DNA of 6,796 nt from an uncultured Clostridia bacterium. GTDB taxonomy: Bacteria > Bacillota > Clostridia > Oscillospirales > Acutalibacteraceae. Location of the stretch: the NCBI GenBank assembly GCA_945788455.1, contig CALZMC010000029.1, positions 1 to 6,796 of the forward strand, written 5' to 3'. This document shows, in pieces, positions 1 through 6,525 of this stretch. The translations under genes and the position numbers were made by a program. The notes under the pieces were generated by a model. That model saw nothing but the letters and a program-made list of their open reading frames with translations. It was not told the origin of the DNA and searched no databases. Position 1 is the stretch's first letter. Every line of letters begins with the position of its first letter.

Positions 1-427
1 CTGTATAGCCAAGCTCTCTTTGCTCAAGTGTTTCACCAACGCAAACGATTGGCTTTAAGCCCTTTTCGAGAGCCTTTAGTGTACGTAGGTTAACAGTTTG
101 GTCTGTTTCGCCAAAATACTGTCTTCTCTCGCTGTGGCCGATAACAACATACTCAACACCAAGCTCCTTGAGCATATCGCCTGAAATCTCGCCTGTGAAA
201 GCACCGCTGTCCTTAAAGTGAACATTCTCGGCACCAATCTTAATGTTTGAGCCCTTAGAAGCCTCGATAGCGGCAGGAATATCAACGAAAGGTACGCATA
301 ATACTACCTCGCAATCAGCACCTGCAACGAGTGGCTTCATATCGTTAATAAGTGCAGTTGTTTGAGCAGGAGTGTTGTTCATTTTCCAGTTACCTGCGAT
401 AACTGCTTTTCTTAAATCCTTTTTCAT
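1..427 (-). CDS. tpiA: Triosephosphate isomerase, N-terminal 142 residues (runs off the window)
   Basis: Cytosolic glycolytic enzyme that interconverts dihydroxyacetone phosphate and glyceraldehyde 3-phosphate. The visible 142 residues carry the family signatures: AGNWKMN at residues 11-17 (substrate-binding Asn13 and Lys15) and VVIGHSERR at 94-102 (His98 is the catalytic electrophile). A SGAFTGEIS stretch follows at 74-82. The family is about 250 residues, so roughly 110 residues, including the catalytic Glu and the mobile phosphate-gripping loop, lie beyond position 1. The ATG at 425-427 is chosen because AGAGGT lies a few bases upstream and the protein begins just before the first beta strand. 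It follows pgk by 26 bp on the same strand with no terminator between, so the two are very probably co-transcribed, as is common in Firmicutes glycolytic operons. Nothing in the visible part looks broken. Confidence 0.97.
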   Translation of the reverse strand, partial: MKKDLRKAVIAGNWKMNNTPAQTTALINDMKPLVAGADCEVVLCVPFVDIPAAIEASKGSNIKIGAENVHFKDSGAFTGEISGDMLKELGVEYVVIGHSERRQYFGETDQTVNLRTLKALEKGLKPIVCVGETLEQRELGYT

Positions 428-453
428 TTTTCTTACCTCTATATAAAAATTTA

Positions 454-1653
454 TTAGTCCTTATCCTGTAATGCACAGATACCCGGTAGGTCCTTGCCCT
501 CTAAGAATTCAAGAGAAGCACCGCCACCTGTTGAAATGTGGCTCATCTTGTCAGCAAAGCCGAGCTTTGTAACAGCAGCAACTGAGTCTCCGCCGCCGAT
601 TACCGAAATAGCACCTGAATCAGCAACAGCCTTTGCTACGCAGATAGTACCTGCAGCAAAGTTTTCCCACTCTGAAACACCCATAGGTCCGTTCCAAATA
701 ACAGTGCCTGCGCCCTTGATAGCATCAGCAAAAATCTCCTGTGTCTTTGGACCGATATCAAGTCCCATCCAGCCGTCAGGAATTTCGTCACTGTTAACTA
801 TCATAGCCTCTGTATTCTCGTCATATTCCTTACCAACCTTGTTGTCAACAGGGATTAGGAAGTTAACGCCCTTTTCTTTGGCAGCCTGCATCATTTCGCC
901 TGCCTTTTCAATCCAATCAGCTTCTAAAAGTGAGTCGCCGATATTGTGGCCTAAGAATTTCATAAATGTATAAGCCATACCGCCACCGATGATGATTGTG
1001 TCGCACTTTTCGATTAGGTTTGTGATAACACCAATCTTGTCCGAAACCTTTGCACCGCCAAGGATAGCAACAAGAGGTCTCTTTGGCTCAGCAAGAGCGC
1101 CACCCATAAACTTGATTTCCTTTTGAATAAGGTAACCGCATACTGCAGGGAGATATGATGCAACGCCTGTTGTTGAGCAGTGAGCTCTGTGAGCAGTACC
1201 GAATGCATCGTTTACAAAAATATCAGCAAGAGAAGCAAGCTCCTTTGAGAAGTTCTCCTCATTCTTTGTCTCTTCTTTTCTGTAACGAACGTTTTCAAGA
1301 AGCATAACCTCGCCGTCCTTTAGGTCGTCAGCCATAGCCTTTGCATTCTCGCCGACAACGTTCTCGTCCTCTGCAAGCTTAACCTCTACACCGAGATACT
1401 CGCTTAGCTTCTTTGCAACAGGAGCAAGGCTGAACTCAGGCTTATACTCTCCCTTTGGACGACCTAAGTGTGAGCAAAGAATAACTCTTGCACCGTTCTC
1501 CATAAGGTATTTAATAGTAGGCAGAGCAGCAACAATTCTCTTGTCGTTTGTGATTTCGCCGTCCTTTAGAGGAACATTAAAATCGCAACGAGCTAAAACT
1601 CTTTTGCCCTTAACATCAATGTCTTCAATAGTCTTTTTGTTTAAAGCATCCAT
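454..1653 (-). CDS. pgk: Phosphoglycerate kinase
   Basis: Cytosolic enzyme that transfers the acyl phosphate of 1,3-bisphosphoglycerate to ADP, the first ATP-yielding step of glycolysis. At 399 residues it is full length. N-domain substrate contacts are visible: RCDFNVP at 22-28 (Arg22, Asp24, Asn26), SHLGRP at 61-66, NVRYR at 121-125 and FGTAHRAH at 151-158. The nucleotide domain shows [10 protein letters not shown] (197-206), [10 protein letters not shown] (221-230), [10 protein letters not shown] (321-330, Glu328 in the nucleotide-contacting position), GGGDS (353-357) and a closing [13 protein letters not shown] run. Where many homologues have GVFE this one has GVSE; I see no reason to think this harms function. 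The ATG at 1651-1653 has a GAGAGGT ribosome-binding site about 8 bp upstream. It is the first gene of the pgk-tpiA unit and has its own upstream promoter. No gap gene is adjacent on the upstream side. Confidence 0.99.
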   Translation of the reverse strand: MDALNKKTIEDIDVKGKRVLARCDFNVPLKDGEITNDKRIVAALPTIKYLMENGARVILCSHLGRPKGEYKPEFSLAPVAKKLSEYLGVEVKLAEDENVVGENAKAMADDLKDGEVMLLENVRYRKEETKNEENFSKELASLADIFVNDAFGTAHRAHCSTTGVASYLPAVCGYLIQKEIKFMGGALAEPKRPLVAILGGAKVSDKIGVITNLIEKCDTIIIGGGMAYTFMKFLGHNIGDSLLEADWIEKAGEMMQAAKEKGVNFLIPVDNKVGKEYDENTEAMIVNSDEIPDGWMGLDIGPKTQEIFADAIKGAGTVIWNGPMGVSEWENFAAGTICVAKAVADSGAISVIGGGDSVAAVTKLGFADKMSHISTGGGASLEFLEGKDLPGICALQDKD

Positions 1654-1743
1654 TATATTTACCTCTCAAAAATATTATTTTAAATTATAAATAAATTTAA
1701 CCTTAACAATTATATATTATTTTATCCTATAATGCAAGAAATA

Positions 1744-1770
1744 ATTATAACATTGTTAAATCTTTGGCAA
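1744..1770 (-). promoter_or_regulatory. Probable SigA promoter for pgk-tpiA
   Basis: Read on the minus strand, a TTGCCA -35 (1765-1770) is followed after 15 bp by a perfect TATAAT -10 (1744-1749). TGT precedes the -10 to make an extended TGnTATAAT element, which compensates for the short spacer. Transcription would start near 1737 and give a leader of about 80 nt before pgk. A second perfect TATAAT lies at 1684-1689 on the same strand but lacks a convincing -35. The assignment rests on consensus matching only. Confidence 0.6.
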
Positions 1771-1795
1771 TATCATTGTAAAATTCTTCTATATA

Positions 1796-1824
1796 TTGAA
1801 TAATTCTCGTTAAAATGCTATAAT
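1796..1824 (+). promoter_or_regulatory. Probable SigA promoter for rlmB and the membrane-protein gene
   Basis: TTGAAT (1796-1801), a 17-bp spacer and TATAAT (1819-1824), with TGC just before the -10 to form an extended element. Predicted start near 1831, giving a leader of about 23 nt that carries the rlmB ribosome-binding site GGAG at 1842-1845. It is divergent from the pgk promoter, with the two -35 elements only 25 bp apart, so both could be occupied or regulated together. Confidence 0.7.
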
Positions 1825-1853
1825 ATTTTTATATCATAAACGGAGATTTAGTT

Positions 1854-2606
1854 ATGCCAAAGGAAGAAATAAGAAACGATAATTTAATCATCGGCAGAAA
1901 TGCCGTAATAGAGCTATTAAAAAGCAATCGTGAGATTGAAAACGTACTAATCGCAAAGGGCGACCGCGAGGGCTCAATAAATAAAATTTTGTCAATGTGC
2001 AGAGAAAAGGGCATTATTGTCAAAAATGTTGACAGAAAAAAGCTTGATTTTATGTGTGGAAATGCAAATCATCAGGGTGTTGTTGCAAATGTTCCTGCTC
2101 ACAGCTATTCAACCGTTGACGAAATTTTAGCACTCGCCGAAGAACGCGGCGAGGAGCCGTTTATTATCATCTGTGACGAGATTGAGGACAGCCATAATTT
2201 AGGCGCAATTATTCGTAGTGCAGAGGCTTGCGGTGCTCACGGAATTATCATTCCAAAGAGAAGAAATGTCGGTCTAAACTTTATTGTTGCAAAGACAAGC
2301 TGTGGTGCTCTCGAATATATGAAGGTTGCAAGAGTCGGAAATTTGGCGAGCACTATTGATGATTTGAAAAAGAAAAATATCTGGGTTTACTGTGCCGATA
2401 TGGACGGTCAGCCCTGGTGCAAAACCGATTTCTCAGGCGGATGCGCACTCGTTGTCGGAAATGAGGGCAAGGATGTCGACAGACTGATAAAGGAAAAATG
2501 CGATGTTACCGTATCGCTACCGATGAGAGGAAAGGTGAATTCGCTAAATGCGTCAGTTGCCGCCTCTGTTATTATGTACGAGGTTGTAAAGCAACGATTA
2601 GCCTAA
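1854..2606 (+). CDS. rlmB: TrmH-family 23S rRNA (guanosine-2'-O-)-methyltransferase, RlmB type
   Basis: SAM-dependent SPOUT-class enzyme expected to 2'-O-methylate G2251 (E. coli numbering) in the peptidyl-transferase P loop of 23S rRNA. Residues 10-80 form the small RNA-binding (SpoU substrate-binding) domain, opening with LIIGRNAVIELL and ending at HQGVVANV. The trefoil-knot catalytic domain has all three family motifs: NLGAIIRSA at 115-123 (Asn115, Arg121), LVVGNEGKDV at 199-208 (Glu204) and SLPMRGKVNSLNASVAASV at 221-239 (Ser230, Asn232). At 250 residues it matches the family length. The ATG at 1854 has GGAG 8 bp upstream. The family includes tRNA methyltransferases, but the N-terminal domain and full motif set favour RlmB; the exact target nucleotide is inferred. 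The next gene starts 37 bp downstream with no terminator seen between them. Confidence 0.93.
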   Translation: MPKEEIRNDNLIIGRNAVIELLKSNREIENVLIAKGDREGSINKILSMCREKGIIVKNVDRKKLDFMCGNANHQGVVANVPAHSYSTVDEILALAEERGEEPFIIICDEIEDSHNLGAIIRSAEACGAHGIIIPKRRNVGLNFIVAKTSCGALEYMKVARVGNLASTIDDLKKKNIWVYCADMDGQPWCKTDFSGGCALVVGNEGKDVDRLIKEKCDVTVSLPMRGKVNSLNASVAASVIMYEVVKQRLA

Positions 2607-2643
2607 CACAAATAATTTTTAGTGATAATCTTTGAGAGGAAAT

Positions 2644-5070
2644 ATGAGCGAAAATCTATCAATTGATGAAATAATAAGACAGGCTGAGGAAATAAGAATG
2701 CGCACTGTTGCCAAGGCTCAATCGGCGATTGACGAGGTAAAGGCGCAGGCACAGGAAACGGCTGATAATCAGGATAATCCCAACACAAATGAGGATGCAG
2801 TCAAGGCATACACCCCTGAAAAAAAAGCAAGTGAAATGCCTGTAAAAAATGAGAATAAAAAAGAAAATATTGAGCATACAAGAGTCATCGACCAAAAGAC
2901 AAGGCCTGTTGAAATCAGCGACAAAACAGTAGTTATCAACAAGCAGGACAATGAAAAAAAGAGCTTTTTTAAGACTACTGCCGTTGAGCCGTTGTACTCA
3001 AAGGAGCCACCTGAAATCATTGAAAAATCTGCAACAATTAAGAGCAAATCAAGGTTTGACAAAACGTCTGATTTAGAGGAAATTCCAACTATTGTTGCTG
3101 TTGACGAGCTTGAGCATACAAGAATTTCACTAACCTCAAGCCCTCCCCAGCAGAAGAAAAACGAGGAATACGAAAGTGACGAGAACGACCAAATCGTTTT
3201 GGCGGGATTTGAGGATACGAACGAAAAAGCATCAAAGATTGACGAGGAGCTTGCAGAGGAGCAACTAAAAAAGCGCCGTGAAGAAAAGATAAACAAATTC
3301 AGGCTGTTCAGCCCTGACGAAATGACTGACGAAAAAAGTCAGGAAAAGCCTAAAAATGAGTTCAAAAAGAATGACGACAAAACAGCATTTTTAGAGCGGC
3401 TGTTCGCCACAAAAGCATCATTTAACCTAAAAGGAATATTGACTGCCATAGCATCAATTCCATTGATTTTACTTGCGTTATTCAAGGACAGCGCATATTT
3501 ACCGAGTGTGCTTCTTGACTACACCGCCTACTATGCTGTTCAGGTTATTATTTATTTTATTATTCTCGGTATAAATATAAAGCATATTCTGTACGGCTTT
3601 AAATTTAAGAAAGGCATAAACTTTAATTTTCCAATATCGGTTGCATCAATTATCGTGCTTATTCACTCGATATTGTTAGCAACAAACACAAGCTTTTATA
3701 TTGACGGCGGAGTTGCATTGCCTCTCGTTATTTCTTTCGCATTTTTAATGATAAATCTCGGCAAAGCAACACTATCCACAAGATTGATTGAAAATTTTGA
3801 ATTTTTAGCCTCAAATGATGACAAATACACAGTCGAGCCGATTGCTAACACGGTTGACGCAACAATAATCAGCAGGGGTCTGTTGACCGGCGAGCCTAAC
3901 CTGAAAACGAGCATAAAAACTGATTTTGCTACAAATTATTTAGACATCAGCTGCAGCGATGAGCCTGCCGATAAAATCGCAAAAACAACCGGCATTGTTG
4001 CTATGATTTTGAGTGCTGTCTTATTTATTTTAGTTGCAATAATAAAGCAAAGCGTTTTTCTCGGTATAAATACGGGAGTGTGCGCGCTTGCTATTTCAAC
4101 ACCTGTGATTTCGCTGTTTTGCACCAACAAATCACTACTCGGTGTTGCTAAGGAGCTAAAGAAAAACGGTGCTATGATTAACGGCTTTGAGGGTGCATCA
4201 ACAGTAAACGACACTAATGCTATCGTTATCGAGGCGCAGGATTTATTCGGCAAAAACAGCTGTGAAATCCACGGAATTAAGACGTTCAACGGTGCTAAGG
4301 CAGACGATGTAATTTTGAAAACCGCCGCCGTTATTATCAACACAAAAAGTCCGCTTTCTTATGTTTTTGACGATGTTATTATCGGAAAGCAGACGATTTT
4401 GCCCGATGTTGACGGTGTTGTTTACGAGGACAAGCTCGGCACATCTGCTTGGATTTACAGAAAGAAAATTCTTGTCGGAACGAGAGAGCTTTTAATTCAT
4501 CACGGTGTTGCCGTGCCTAAAGAGGAATTTGAAAAAAAATATACTCGCAAGGGAAGAAAAATTCTTTATCTTGCAGTTACAGGTCAGCTTCAGGCAATGT
4601 TCGTAGTGTCCTACAATGCTGACCCAATACTAAAGCGTTCTCTAAAAAAGCTTGAAAAAAGCGGAATTACAATTCTTGTAAAAAGTGCCGACCCGTTTAT
4701 TAATGACGAAAGCATCGCCGAGCTGTTTAATCTGCCCGGCGGATTTATCAGGGTTATGAATTCGTCAAATGCACGTGTTTTTGAAAAATACTCAAAGATG
4801 TGTGTTGAAAAATCTCCTGCATATATCGTTCACAACGGCAGTGCCTTGGGATTTGTTTCTGCAATGGCTGCTTGTGAAAACATCAGCGACACAAGAAATA
4901 TTTTGAGTGTAATTATTTCCTTCGGCTGTGCTGTCGGATTTGTCTTAACGGCAATGCTCGGATTTATGGAGGGATTAAATCAGCTTAATCCGTGCAACAT
5001 AGTCATATTCCAGCTAATGTGGTGTGCGTTCACAATGCTTGTTACAAAAATCAAGCGCATATCTTTATGA
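2644..5070 (+). CDS. P1B-type ATPase-like membrane protein lacking catalytic motifs (putative pseudo-ATPase)
   Basis: An 808-residue protein of unknown role. Residues 1-258 are charged, low-complexity and probably disordered, with no Cys and no CxxC metal-binding motif. Eight likely membrane helices follow (about 263-280, 296-318, 329-347, 354-372, 449-467, 470-492, 752-775, 781-802), matching the 2+2+2+2 layout of heavy-metal P-type ATPases. VCALAISTP (479-487) aligns with CPCALVISTP, keeping only the second Cys. GAMINGFEG (509-517) then leads, without gaps, to VIEAQDLFG where active pumps have VFDKTGTLT, so Glu530 replaces the phosphorylated Asp. In the nucleotide domain, KSPL (568-571) sits where the conserved His-Pro should be, while KILVGTRELL (608-617) fits the family well. 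TGDN and GDGxND motifs are absent. The loop between helices 4 and 5 is only about 75 residues, with a TGEP at 415-418. ATG 2644 is preferred over TTG 2632, which overlaps the GAGAGG ribosome-binding site (2634-2639). The reading frame is intact, so this is not obvious gene decay; a regulatory or scaffolding role is inference. Confidence 0.9.
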   Translation: MSENLSIDEIIRQAEEIRMRTVAKAQSAIDEVKAQAQETADNQDNPNTNEDAVKAYTPEKKASEMPVKNENKKENIEHTRVIDQKTRPVEISDKTVVINKQDNEKKSFFKTTAVEPLYSKEPPEIIEKSATIKSKSRFDKTSDLEEIPTIVAVDELEHTRISLTSSPPQQKKNEEYESDENDQIVLAGFEDTNEKASKIDEELAEEQLKKRREEKINKFRLFSPDEMTDEKSQEKPKNEFKKNDDKTAFLERLFATKASFNLKGILTAIASIPLILLALFKDSAYLPSVLLDYTAYYAVQVIIYFIILGINIKHILYGFKFKKGINFNFPISVASIIVLIHSILLATNTSFYIDGGVALPLVISFAFLMINLGKATLSTRLIENFEFLASNDDKYTVEPIANTVDATIISRGLLTGEPNLKTSIKTDFATNYLDISCSDEPADKIAKTTGIVAMILSAVLFILVAIIKQSVFLGINTGVCALAISTPVISLFCTNKSLLGVAKELKKNGAMINGFEGASTVNDTNAIVIEAQDLFGKNSCEIHGIKTFNGAKADDVILKTAAVIINTKSPLSYVFDDVIIGKQTILPDVDGVVYEDKLGTSAWIYRKKILVGTRELLIHHGVAVPKEEFEKKYTRKGRKILYLAVTGQLQAMFVVSYNADPILKRSLKKLEKSGITILVKSADPFINDESIAELFNLPGGFIRVMNSSNARVFEKYSKMCVEKSPAYIVHNGSALGFVSAMAACENISDTRNILSVIISFGCAVGFVLTAMLGFMEGLNQLNPCNIVIFQLMWCAFTMLVTKIKRISL

Positions 5071-5112
5071 TGTATATAATACAAATATAATAAATAAACA
5101 ATTTTTAATGAC

Positions 5113-5143
5113 AAAAAAGCCACGAGCAAATTGCTCGTGGCTT
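5113..5143 (-). terminator. Intrinsic terminator of the rplU-prp-rpmA operon
   Basis: A perfect 11-bp stem (5117-5127 with 5133-5143; GC-rich core GCCACGAGC/GCTCGTGGC) with an AAATT loop. On the minus strand it is followed by six T residues (5118 to 5113), so it is a good rho-independent terminator 24 bp after the rpmA stop. On the plus strand it lies about 46 bp past the membrane-protein gene, but there the stem runs into TTAAATTTCG, a poor U tract, so it would end the convergent plus-strand transcript less well. Confidence 0.9.
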
Positions 5144-5166
5144 AAATTTCGTGTTATGCAATTAAA

Positions 5167-5451
5167 TTACTGCTCAACAGGATAAACAGAAACCTTTTTT
5201 CTGTCCTTACCCATTCTCTCAAACTTAACAGTACCGTCAATAAGAGCGAAAAGAGTGTCGTCCTTACCGATGCCTACGTTATTGCCCGGGTGAATGTGTG
5301 TACCTCTCTGGCGGTAAAGGATATTGCCTGCAAGAACGAACTGACCGTCAGCTCTCTTTGCGCCAAGACGCTTTGACTCTGAGTCACGACCGTTCTTTGT
5401 AGAACCCATACCTTTCTTATGAGCGAAAAGCTGTAAATCTAACTTAAGCAT
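5167..5451 (-). CDS. rpmA: 50S ribosomal protein bL27 with cleavable N-terminal extension
   Basis: A 94-residue bL27, a large-subunit protein whose N-terminal tail reaches the peptidyl-transferase centre. It opens with [14 protein letters not shown]. Firmicutes bL27 proteins carry such a LxLQxF extension, which the Prp protease removes before the Ala, here predicted between Phe9 and Ala10. The core shows [18 protein letters not shown] (16-33), then [19 protein letters not shown] and GKDDTLFAL, all typical. The ATG at 5449-5451 has a very strong GGAGGTG ribosome-binding site 5 bp upstream, inside the end of prp. The gene overlaps prp by 8 bp and ends the operon at the hairpin. In many Firmicutes obgE follows rpmA; here it does not. 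Confidence 0.98.
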   Translation of the reverse strand: MLKLDLQLFAHKKGMGSTKNGRDSESKRLGAKRADGQFVLAGNILYRQRGTHIHPGNNVGIGKDDTLFALIDGTVKFERMGKDRKKVSVYPVEQ

Positions 5452-5773
5452 TGTTACACCTCCGATTAATCACTTTTATATTTTTTGGATAGTCCTTTTG
5501 GAGCTCGGTTAGGTGGAGCTTTAGTCCGTTAAGGACATCCTGTGCGGGTGTGGCGTCCTCCATAATCATGAGCTTTAGATAGCCACCGTCACTGTCACTC
5601 TGTGCGTCAGCGTCAAGCATCAACACATCGGTAACAGTATTGGCAGTCATAAGGCATGCACTTGACACGAATGCACAAAGTACATCTTCTCCGGACTCGC
5701 CCTTGTAGGCATGACCGGTAGCCTCAAAGCCACATAGACCGTTTACACCACTGAAAAATTCTATCTTAATCAT
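5444..5773 (-). CDS. prp: Prp cysteine protease that processes bL27 (YsxB family)
   Basis: A 109-residue cysteine protease that removes the N-terminal extension of bL27 during ribosome assembly, as established for the family in Staphylococcus aureus. The active-site block is clear: ATGHA at 18-22, with His21 as the catalytic base, and [11 protein letters not shown] at 29-39, with Cys33 as the nucleophile. The His-Cys spacing matches the known dyad. The gene lies between its substrate gene rpmA and rplU, the classic Firmicutes arrangement. Its ATG overlaps the rplU stop codon as TAATG, and I see no Shine-Dalgarno sequence in the bases just upstream, so translation is probably coupled to rplU by termination-reinitiation. 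That would keep protease levels below those of the ribosomal proteins, which is inference. An alternative name is ribosomal-processing cysteine protease. Confidence 0.95.
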   Translation of the reverse strand: MIKIEFFSGVNGLCGFEATGHAYKGESGEDVLCAFVSSACLMTANTVTDVLMLDADAQSDSDGGYLKLMIMEDATPAQDVLNGLKLHLTELQKDYPKNIKVINRRCNNA

Positions 5774-6081
5774 TACGCATTAATCTTAGTAATCTCAACC
5801 TTTGTGTATGGCTGACGATGACCCTTCTTGCGTTTTTCGTCCTTCTTTGGCTTGTAGGTAAATACAGTAATCTTCTTACCCTTGCCGTTCTTTAGGACAG
5901 TAGCATCAACAGTAGCCTTTGCACAATCCTTACCTGCCTTGATGCCCTTGTCGGTACCAACTGCAAGAACTGTATCAAAAGTGATTTTCTCATCAGCTTC
6001 AGCGTTTAGCTTTTCGATATAAAGAACATCGCCCTCTGAAACCTTATACTGCTTACCACCGGTTACGATAACAGCGTACAT
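5773..6081 (-). CDS. rplU: 50S ribosomal protein bL21
   Basis: A 102-residue bL21, an early-binding 23S rRNA protein of the large subunit. It begins [14 protein letters not shown] and ends with the family signature [14 protein letters not shown] (85-98); the length fits the usual 100-105. The frame stays open upstream to position 6144, but the ATG at 6079-6081 is clearly correct: the protein starts at the conserved N-terminus and AAGGAG lies 7 bp upstream, whereas the longer form would have to be translated from the leader. It is the first gene of rplU-prp-rpmA, driven by a near-consensus promoter. The Clostridia often have an RNase G-type gene upstream of rplU; here the upstream gene is a small XRE regulator. 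Confidence 0.98.
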   Translation of the reverse strand: MYAVIVTGGKQYKVSEGDVLYIEKLNAEADEKITFDTVLAVGTDKGIKAGKDCAKATVDATVLKNGKGKKITVFTYKPKKDEKRKKGHRQPYTKVEITKINA

Positions 6082-6154
6082 ATTTTTTCTCCTTACATAA
6101 GTCTCGCTACGATAGGTGTATATATAATATACTTTCAAACCCATAATATGCGGC
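6082..6154 (-). promoter_or_regulatory. Leader of the rplU operon, possible bL21-type autoregulatory element
   Basis: About 73 nt separate the predicted transcription start from the rplU ATG. The leader contains a small AT-rich hairpin (GTATAT/ATATAC, 6118-6132 on the plus strand) and a CGTAGCG-containing segment before the AAGGAG. L21 leader RNAs are known upstream of rplU in Firmicutes, so an autoregulatory structure is plausible. I cannot match this leader to the known consensus by eye, so the call is positional. Confidence 0.35.
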
Positions 6155-6160
6155 GTAATT

Positions 6161-6188
6161 ATTATAACAGAAAAATAGATATTGTCAA
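6161..6188 (-). promoter_or_regulatory. Strong SigA promoter of rplU-prp-rpmA
   Basis: On the minus strand, a perfect TTGACA (6183-6188), a 16-bp spacer and a perfect TATAAT (6161-6166), with TGT before the -10 to form an extended element. It is the best promoter in the window, as expected for ribosomal protein genes. It starts only 9 bp beyond the stop codon of the xre gene and I see no terminator between them, so read-through from xre into rplU is possible. Confidence 0.9.
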
Positions 6189-6197
6189 GAGAAAATT

Positions 6198-6413
6198 TTA
6201 TTTATAAAGTTTAGAATTATTCGTCCTACCCAGAATATAGTCAACAGAAACGTTATAGTAATCAGCTAACATAAGCAAATGCTCTAAAGGAATATTTTGA
6301 AATCCTCTTTCATATCGTGAATAAACAGTTTGCTGAATTCCCAAAAGTTCGGCAATATCAGCCTGTTTCATATCCTTGTCTTCTCGCAAATCTCGTAGTC
6401 TTTGAAAATACAA
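6198..6413 (-). CDS. Small XRE-family helix-turn-helix transcriptional regulator
   Basis: A 71-residue protein that is essentially a single Cro/C1-type helix-turn-helix domain: [20 protein letters not shown] (5-24), then a recognition-helix region [11 protein letters not shown] (27-37), [21 protein letters not shown] (41-61) and a short polar tail. It has no sensor or protease domain. Such proteins bind palindromic DNA as dimers and often repress their own and divergent promoters. The start is TTG at 6411-6413: a stop codon lies three codons upstream in frame, no in-frame ATG precedes the domain, and AAGGA sits about 9 bp before the TTG. The gene is divergent from a plus-strand unit across a region with TAGTAC palindromes that are its likely operators (inference). 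The bound ligand or signal, if any, is unknown. Confidence 0.88.
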   Translation of the reverse strand: MYFQRLRDLREDKDMKQADIAELLGIQQTVYSRYERGFQNIPLEHLLMLADYYNVSVDYILGRTNNSKLYK

Positions 6414-6436
6414 ACCACATCATCCTTAATACTTAT

Positions 6437-6444
6437 TAGTACTA
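6437..6444. promoter_or_regulatory. Candidate operator half: TAGTACTA palindrome
   Basis: A perfect 8-bp palindrome directly abutting the -35 of the plus-strand promoter and lying 24 bp upstream of the xre start codon. It shares TAGTAC with the larger inverted repeat at 6481-6500; the two centres are exactly 50 bp apart, close to five helical turns. A second regulator-binding site is plausible but not shown. Confidence 0.4.
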
Positions 6445-6473
6445 TTGACTTTAACATAATTATGTGTTATTCT
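6445..6473 (+). promoter_or_regulatory. Probable promoter for the plus-strand unit facing xre
   Basis: TTGACT (6445-6450), a 17-bp spacer and TATTCT (6468-6473), with TGT before the -10 to form an extended element. The weak -10 is offset by the extension and the good -35. Transcription would begin around 6480, right at the edge of the inverted repeat, so a protein bound there would block initiation. Confidence 0.55.
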
Positions 6474-6480
6474 TTGTTAT

Positions 6481-6500
6481 ATAGTACTGATATGTACTAT
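6481..6500. promoter_or_regulatory. Inverted repeat, likely XRE operator
   Basis: ATAGTAC-N6-GTACTAT, a perfect 7-bp inverted repeat with a TGATAT spacer, 20 bp overall. This size and symmetry suit a dimeric XRE repressor. It lies at the predicted transcription start of the plus-strand unit and upstream of the divergent xre gene. It could also form a weak hairpin at the 5' end of the transcript. I could not place the sequence with any named regulator. Confidence 0.55.
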
Positions 6501-6525
6501 GTTTGCAATAAAGGAGGATTGCTTT

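Noticed and set aside
1..427. GAEN instead of the more usual GAQN in triosephosphate isomerase
   Set aside because: A conservative change away from the catalytic residues; not enough to suggest altered function.
494..973. A 159-codon plus-strand open frame across pgk
   Set aside because: It is antisense to the conserved C-terminal half of pgk, has no convincing ribosome-binding site and no recognisable protein features.
2632..2643. TTG start four codons before the membrane-protein ATG
   Set aside because: The TTG overlaps the GAGAGG ribosome-binding site that serves the ATG at 2644.
2769..3296. A 175-codon minus-strand open frame rich in Ser and Phe
   Set aside because: It is the complement of the charged Glu/Lys-rich tail of the membrane protein; the Ser/Phe bias is what that antisense would produce.
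2644..5070. Calling the P-type ATPase-like gene a pseudogene
   Set aside because: The frame is intact over 808 codons with a good start, and the membrane layout is kept; changes are confined largely to catalytic motifs, which fits repurposing better than decay.
6082..6144. A longer N-terminus for bL21 beginning at 6144
   Set aside because: The extra 21 residues would be read from the leader and across its ribosome-binding site; the conserved bL21 N-terminus and AAGGAG support the ATG at 6081.
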